Made by a program: the position numbers and the translations under genes. From the NCBI GenBank assembly GCA_012798865.1, contig JAAZMK010000094.1, forward strand, positions 1 through 8,106: DNA of 8,106 nucleotides. Reading direction: 5' to 3'. A model generated the notes under the pieces. It did not search any database, was not told where the DNA came from, and worked only from the letters and a program-made list of their open reading frames with translations. This DNA comes from Clostridiaceae bacterium (lineage in GTDB: Bacteria; Bacillota; Clostridia; Saccharofermentanales; DTU023). This document shows positions 6,545 to 8,106 of this stretch, piece after piece (position 1 is the first letter of the stretch; each line of letters begins with the position of its first letter).

Positions 6545-7117
6545 ATGCCATTGAACGAAAAAGTAAGCGGAGCTTATGACGGTTTTGAAGAGAAAATGAA
6601 AAAAGCGGTCGCCGTCCTTGAGAACGATCTAAGAACCGTTCGTGCGGGGCGGGCAAATCCGCACGTGCTCGATCCCATTACCGTTCCATACTATGGCGTG
6701 CCGACGCCTTTGAATCAGGTGGCGAACATTCAGGTTCCCGAAGCGAAAATGCTCGTCGTGACACCGTGGGACAAGAATCTGCTCAAGGATATCGAGCGGG
6801 CGATTCAGGCTTCCGACCTCGGGATCAATCCCATCAATGACGGTCAGAGCCTTCGCTTGATTTTTCCTTCATTGACGGAGGAGCGCCGCCGCGAACTGAC
6901 GCGCGAAGTCGCGAAAAAAGGCGAAGAAGCAAAAGTTTCCATTCGTCACATCAGACGTGAGGCGAACGACTACTACAAGGACTTGGAAAAAGCGAAAGAA
7001 ATATCGGAAGATCTCTGTTTCTCAATGGGGACGGAAATTCAAAAGCTGACCGATCAATACATCGTCAAAATCGATGAGACGATCGAGCGCAAAAACGCGG
7101 AGCTCATGGAAATCTGA
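6545..7117 (+). CDS. frr: Ribosome recycling factor
   Basis: RRF, with EF-G, splits the post-termination ribosome so that subunits can be reused. The 190-residue product is near the family norm of about 185. The three-helix-bundle domain carries LRTVRAGRANPHVLD (29-43), and the Arg-rich second half has TEERRRELTREVAKKGEEAK (111-130) and IRHIRREAND (133-142). The small beta domain lies between, with VPYYGVPTPLNQVA (47-60), TPWDK (73-77) and SDLGINPINDG (90-100). The start ATG has an ideal AGGAGGT at 6531-6537. The 86-base gap from pyrH holds a small hairpin (6492-6496 with 6503-6507) without a T-tract, so read-through from pyrH is expected. Confidence 0.98.
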   Translation: MPLNEKVSGAYDGFEEKMKKAVAVLENDLRTVRAGRANPHVLDPITVPYYGVPTPLNQVANIQVPEAKMLVVTPWDKNLLKDIERAIQASDLGINPINDGQSLRLIFPSLTEERRRELTREVAKKGEEAKVSIRHIRREANDYYKDLEKAKEISEDLCFSMGTEIQKLTDQYIVKIDETIERKNAELMEI

Positions 7118-7149
7118 TGATTCACGATCCGGGTCGGTCAATTCCGGTC

Positions 7150-7170
7150 AAAGATTAGCTGCTAGTCTTT
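7150..7170 (+). promoter_or_regulatory. Hairpin abutting the uppS start codon
   Basis: AAAGATTAG (7150-7158) pairs with CTAGTCTTT (7162-7170) in a 9-bp stem with one G-U pair and a CTG loop (7159-7161). The stem ends at the base before the annotated ATG. It occupies the position where a Shine-Dalgarno would be, and none is seen. As a terminator it would be weak, because its T residues lie inside the stem. Function is inferred only. Confidence 0.45.
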
Positions 7171-7905
7171 ATGGCGATAGGATTTGAAACAGTGGAGTCG
7201 AGAAATATTGGAATACTCCGACATCTCGCCGTCATCATGGACGGCAACGGTCGATGGGCGAAGAAACGTCATTTGTCACGTGAATTCGGTCATCGTCGCG
7301 GTGCCGATAATTTGAGAACGCTCTGCGTTCTCTGTCGCGAACGTGAGATTCAATATCTTACAGTCTATGCGTTCTCGACCGAGAACTGGAAGCGTCCTGC
7401 CACGGAAGTCAGTGCTCTAATGAGTCTCGTTATACGTGTTTTCAGACAGTATACGGATGAACTCGAAAAGGAGGGTATTCGACTCCGATTCATCGGCGAT
7501 CGCAACGGTTTGCCAGCTGATGTTATCGAGACGATGGTGAAGGCTGAGGAGTCGTCGAAAGATCGTCAAAAGCTCCAGCTCATCATTGCGCTCAATTACG
7601 GCGGAAGGCGCGAGATCGTCACCGCAGCCCGGGCACTGTCGTCGGAAATATTAGCAGGTACGATTAGCGAGGGTGAAGTAACGGAAGAGATGTTCGCGCG
7701 ACATCTCTATCTGTCCGACGTGCCCGATCCCGATCTCATCATACGTACGGGAGGGGAAATGCGCCTCTCCAATTTTTTATTGTGGCAGGCGGCTTATGCG
7801 GAGTTCTATTCAGTCGATTGTCTGTGGCCCGATTTCGGTGCCGAGGAACTCGATGCGGCGCTTGAAGATTACGGCAAACGTCAACGTCGTTATGGCGGCG
7901 TGTAG
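7171..7905 (+). CDS. uppS: Isoprenyl transferase (undecaprenyl diphosphate synthase)
   Basis: UppS condenses isopentenyl diphosphate onto farnesyl diphosphate to make C55 undecaprenyl diphosphate, the lipid carrier for peptidoglycan and other surface polymers; it acts at the inner face of the membrane. The 244-residue product has all cis-prenyltransferase motifs: MDGNGRWA (23-30, catalytic Asp24), GHRRGADNLR (40-49, His41), YAFSTENWKRP (66-76), ALNYGGRREI (140-149), and IRTGGEMRLSNFLLW (191-205) with Glu211 in the AYAEFY segment. The ATG at 7171 lacks a Shine-Dalgarno and directly follows a hairpin. An in-frame GTG at 7192, with AGGA at 7179-7182, would give a 237-residue protein with Asp17 as the catalytic residue and is a real alternative. 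It follows frr by 53 bases and precedes cdsA, the usual order. Function is certain; the start is open. Confidence 0.96.
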   Translation: MAIGFETVESRNIGILRHLAVIMDGNGRWAKKRHLSREFGHRRGADNLRTLCVLCREREIQYLTVYAFSTENWKRPATEVSALMSLVIRVFRQYTDELEKEGIRLRFIGDRNGLPADVIETMVKAEESSKDRQKLQLIIALNYGGRREIVTAARALSSEILAGTISEGEVTEEMFARHLYLSDVPDPDLIIRTGGEMRLSNFLLWQAAYAEFYSVDCLWPDFGAEELDAALEDYGKRQRRYGGV

Positions 7906-7948
7906 TTATAATATTAAATGAGCTCCCTGCGGTAAGGAGAAAATTAAG

Positions 7949-8106
7949 ATGTTGAAAAACAAAGAATTAAGGACACGTATCACGACAGCAGCCATCTATG
8001 TGGCCGTTATGATCATTTTTATTGTGCCGGGACTTTGGGTACCGTTTTTGACTGTACTTTTCTATGCGATTGTTACCTTTATGATCGGTCTTGAGAAAGC
8101 TAAGGC
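7949..8106 (+). CDS. cdsA: Phosphatidate cytidylyltransferase, N-terminal part (CDP-diacylglycerol synthase)
   Basis: The gene runs off the right edge; 52 codons are visible. The start ATG has AAGGAG at 7934-7939, 9 bases upstream. The fragment begins with a basic stretch (MLKNKELRTRIT), typical of CdsA N-termini ending in R-I-T/I. Two hydrophobic segments follow (about residues 13-28 and 33-47), consistent with the first membrane helices of this polytopic enzyme. CdsA converts phosphatidic acid and CTP to CDP-diacylglycerol for phospholipid synthesis. The diagnostic C-terminal signature is outside the window. The call therefore rests on the N-terminal character and on the position directly after uppS, where cdsA is nearly always found in Bacillota. 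A TATAAT at 7907-7912 in the gap has no partner -35. Confidence 0.8.
   Translation, partial: MLKNKELRTRITTAAIYVAVMIIFIVPGLWVPFLTVLFYAIVTFMIGLEKAK

Noticed and set aside
7135..7151. Direct repeat CGGTCAA at 7135-7141 and 7145-7151
   Set aside because: Two 7-base copies 10 bases apart are too short to separate from chance, although an operator cannot be excluded.
7907..7912. Perfect TATAAT between uppS and cdsA as an internal promoter
   Set aside because: No -35-like hexamer lies 16-18 bases upstream and there is no TGn extension. The region is AT-rich and the gene order favours co-transcription.

Overview
This is a chromosomal, housekeeping window from a low-to-mid GC Gram-positive bacterium, most likely Bacillota, class Clostridia. 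The basis is the gene order rpsB-tsf | pyrH-frr-uppS-cdsA, strong AGGAGG-type Shine-Dalgarno sites, a Firmicutes-type RtcB, a PepV-like M20 dipeptidase and a short (216-residue) EF-Ts. Genus cannot be read from the window. No tRNA, rRNA, CRISPR array, insertion sequence or phage gene was seen.

Layout, left to right. (1) 1-620, plus strand: the 3' end of a gene for an S1-domain protein (ribosomal protein S1 family), closed by an intrinsic terminator at 653-684. (2) 830-1942, plus strand: an apparently solitary RtcB-type RNA ligase with a GTG start. (3) 1944-3860, minus strand: a 638-residue protein made of an unrecognised N-terminal domain with a Cys/His cluster, an acidic linker and a complete M20 (PepV/Sapep-like) metallodipeptidase. 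Its stop codon lies one base from the rtcB stop. (4) 3861-4097: a 237-bp divergent intergenic region with an extended -10 promoter and a structured leader for rpsB. (5) 4098-5632: rpsB and tsf, followed by a textbook terminator. (6) 5633-8106: a second transcription unit, pyrH, frr, uppS and the start of cdsA, running off the right edge.

Functionally, genes 4-6 are the conserved translation/envelope cluster: ribosomal protein S2 and EF-Ts (decoding and elongation), UMP kinase (pyrimidine nucleotides), ribosome recycling factor, then undecaprenyl diphosphate synthase (lipid carrier for peptidoglycan) and CDP-diacylglycerol synthase (phospholipids). The left half (S1-family protein, RNA ligase, dipeptidase) has no obvious pathway link.

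No new multi-gene system is evident. The less ordinary points are the domain fusion on the M20 dipeptidase, a 9-bp hairpin abutting the uppS start codon where a Shine-Dalgarno should be, the unclear start of pyrH, the rpsB leader, and a mirrored TTGACAA-N18-GGAAAA pattern in the divergent intergenic region.
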